Assembly (NCBI GenBank): GCA_043767025.1
Contig: JAYUHK010000003.1
Coordinates: 1-25,579 of the forward strand
DNA length: 25,579 nt
Reading direction: 5' to 3'
Origin: JAYUHK01 sp043767025
GTDB lineage: Bacteria > Bacteroidota > Bacteroidia > Chitinophagales > Saprospiraceae
Position 1 is the first letter of the stretch; every line of letters starts with the position of its first letter. The notes beneath the pieces are model-generated. The model ran no database searches, was not told where the DNA came from, and worked only from the letters and a program-made list of their open reading frames with translations. Position numbers and translations under genes: made by a program. Below are positions 25,328-25,579 of the stretch, piece by piece.

Positions 25328-25579
25328 GGCTCATTTAATCTTGATTTTTGTAGCTATTTACTTGGTCTTTGTCACTTTTTTTTATCCCCAACCCGACCTT
25401 CCCCAGAGGGGAAGGAGAAGAAAAGTAACCAAAAAAATCAAGTGCTCTGTATAAATTCTAAAGTTTTTGCCTAAAAATCCCGTCGGCGCGCGAAAAATAC
25501 TCGTCGGCTCCGCCAGACTCAAACAGTTTTCGCTTCGCCAGACGATATTTTTGCAAAAACTTGAATTTCTACAAGGCAC
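25328..25579 (+). repeat. Dispersed intergenic repeat, copy B (core replaced, cut by window end)
   Basis: This is the direct-orientation partner of 5363-5588. The flanks align from TGGCTCATTT and end at the same CAAGGCAC, with the window closing there, so it may extend further. The outer inverted repeat CTTGATTTTT (25341-25350) / AAAAATCAAG (25433-25442) is kept. The inner A/T hairpin loop of copy A is replaced by about 36 nt of GC-rich sequence. Small indels also occur near 25506-25520. The frame on the minus strand is not considered coding. Confidence 0.88.
25384..25420. repeat. GC-rich hairpin insert inside repeat copy B
   Basis: ATCCCCAACCCGACCTTCCC begins an insert containing the perfect stem CCTTCCCC (25397-25404) / GGGGAAGG (25408-25415) with an AGA loop. 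It sits where copy A has its CTTGAT loop. Such CCCCAACC...CCAGAGGGG hairpins resemble a mobile intergenic palindrome type I recall from Bacteroidota genomes; that assignment is inference. Confidence 0.6.

Overview
The window looks like a chromosomal segment of a member of the phylum Bacteroidota. The gene content shows this: two TonB-dependent receptors with N-terminal carboxypeptidase-regulatory-like domains, a PorV/PorQ-family barrel, a very large exported protein with a type IX secretion (T9SS)-like C-terminal domain, and a long (631-residue) amidophosphoribosyltransferase. Several intergenic regions carry the Bacteroidota -7 promoter element TAnnTTTG, and Shine-Dalgarno sequences are mostly lacking. 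Genus cannot be fixed from the sequence; the surface-protein style resembles Saprospiria/Chitinophagia/Cytophagia, which is inference.

Layout. 1-227 is non-coding with short palindromes. uvrB (228-2276) is on the minus strand. On the plus strand follow a small cysteine-rich exported protein of HYC_CC_PP type and a TonB-dependent receptor with a PCC motif in the plug (2501-5334), probably one metal-related outer-membrane unit. A 226-bp dispersed repeat (5363-5588) follows. Next are an exported M28 zinc aminopeptidase, a sodium:solute symporter, an Rpn-type PD-(D/E)XK nuclease with an in-frame GIEK tandem repeat, and a geranylgeranyl-reductase-family flavoprotein (5705-11238), all plus strand.

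11299-14922 is a minus-strand housekeeping cluster reading greA, HIT protein, amidophosphoribosyltransferase, exonuclease III. 15093-24006 is a minus-strand surface module reading TonB-dependent receptor (1222 aa), giant exported protein (1340 aa) and PorV/PorQ-family barrel (358 aa). The first two genes are 14 nt apart; the barrel follows a strong hairpin and has its own promoter candidate. A D-2-hydroxyacid dehydrogenase (24137-25078) lies upstream. The window ends in a second copy of the dispersed repeat (25328-25579), in direct orientation, whose central hairpin has been replaced by a GC-rich hairpin insert.

The most interesting unit is the receptor/giant protein/PorV-like trio. Since PorV is a T9SS shuttle protein, it suggests a dedicated route for delivering one large protein to the cell surface next to its own TonB-dependent receptor. 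The Cys-rich protein plus PCC-receptor pair and the two-copy repeat with a swapped core are the next most interesting. No tRNA, rRNA, CRISPR array or intact insertion sequence was seen.
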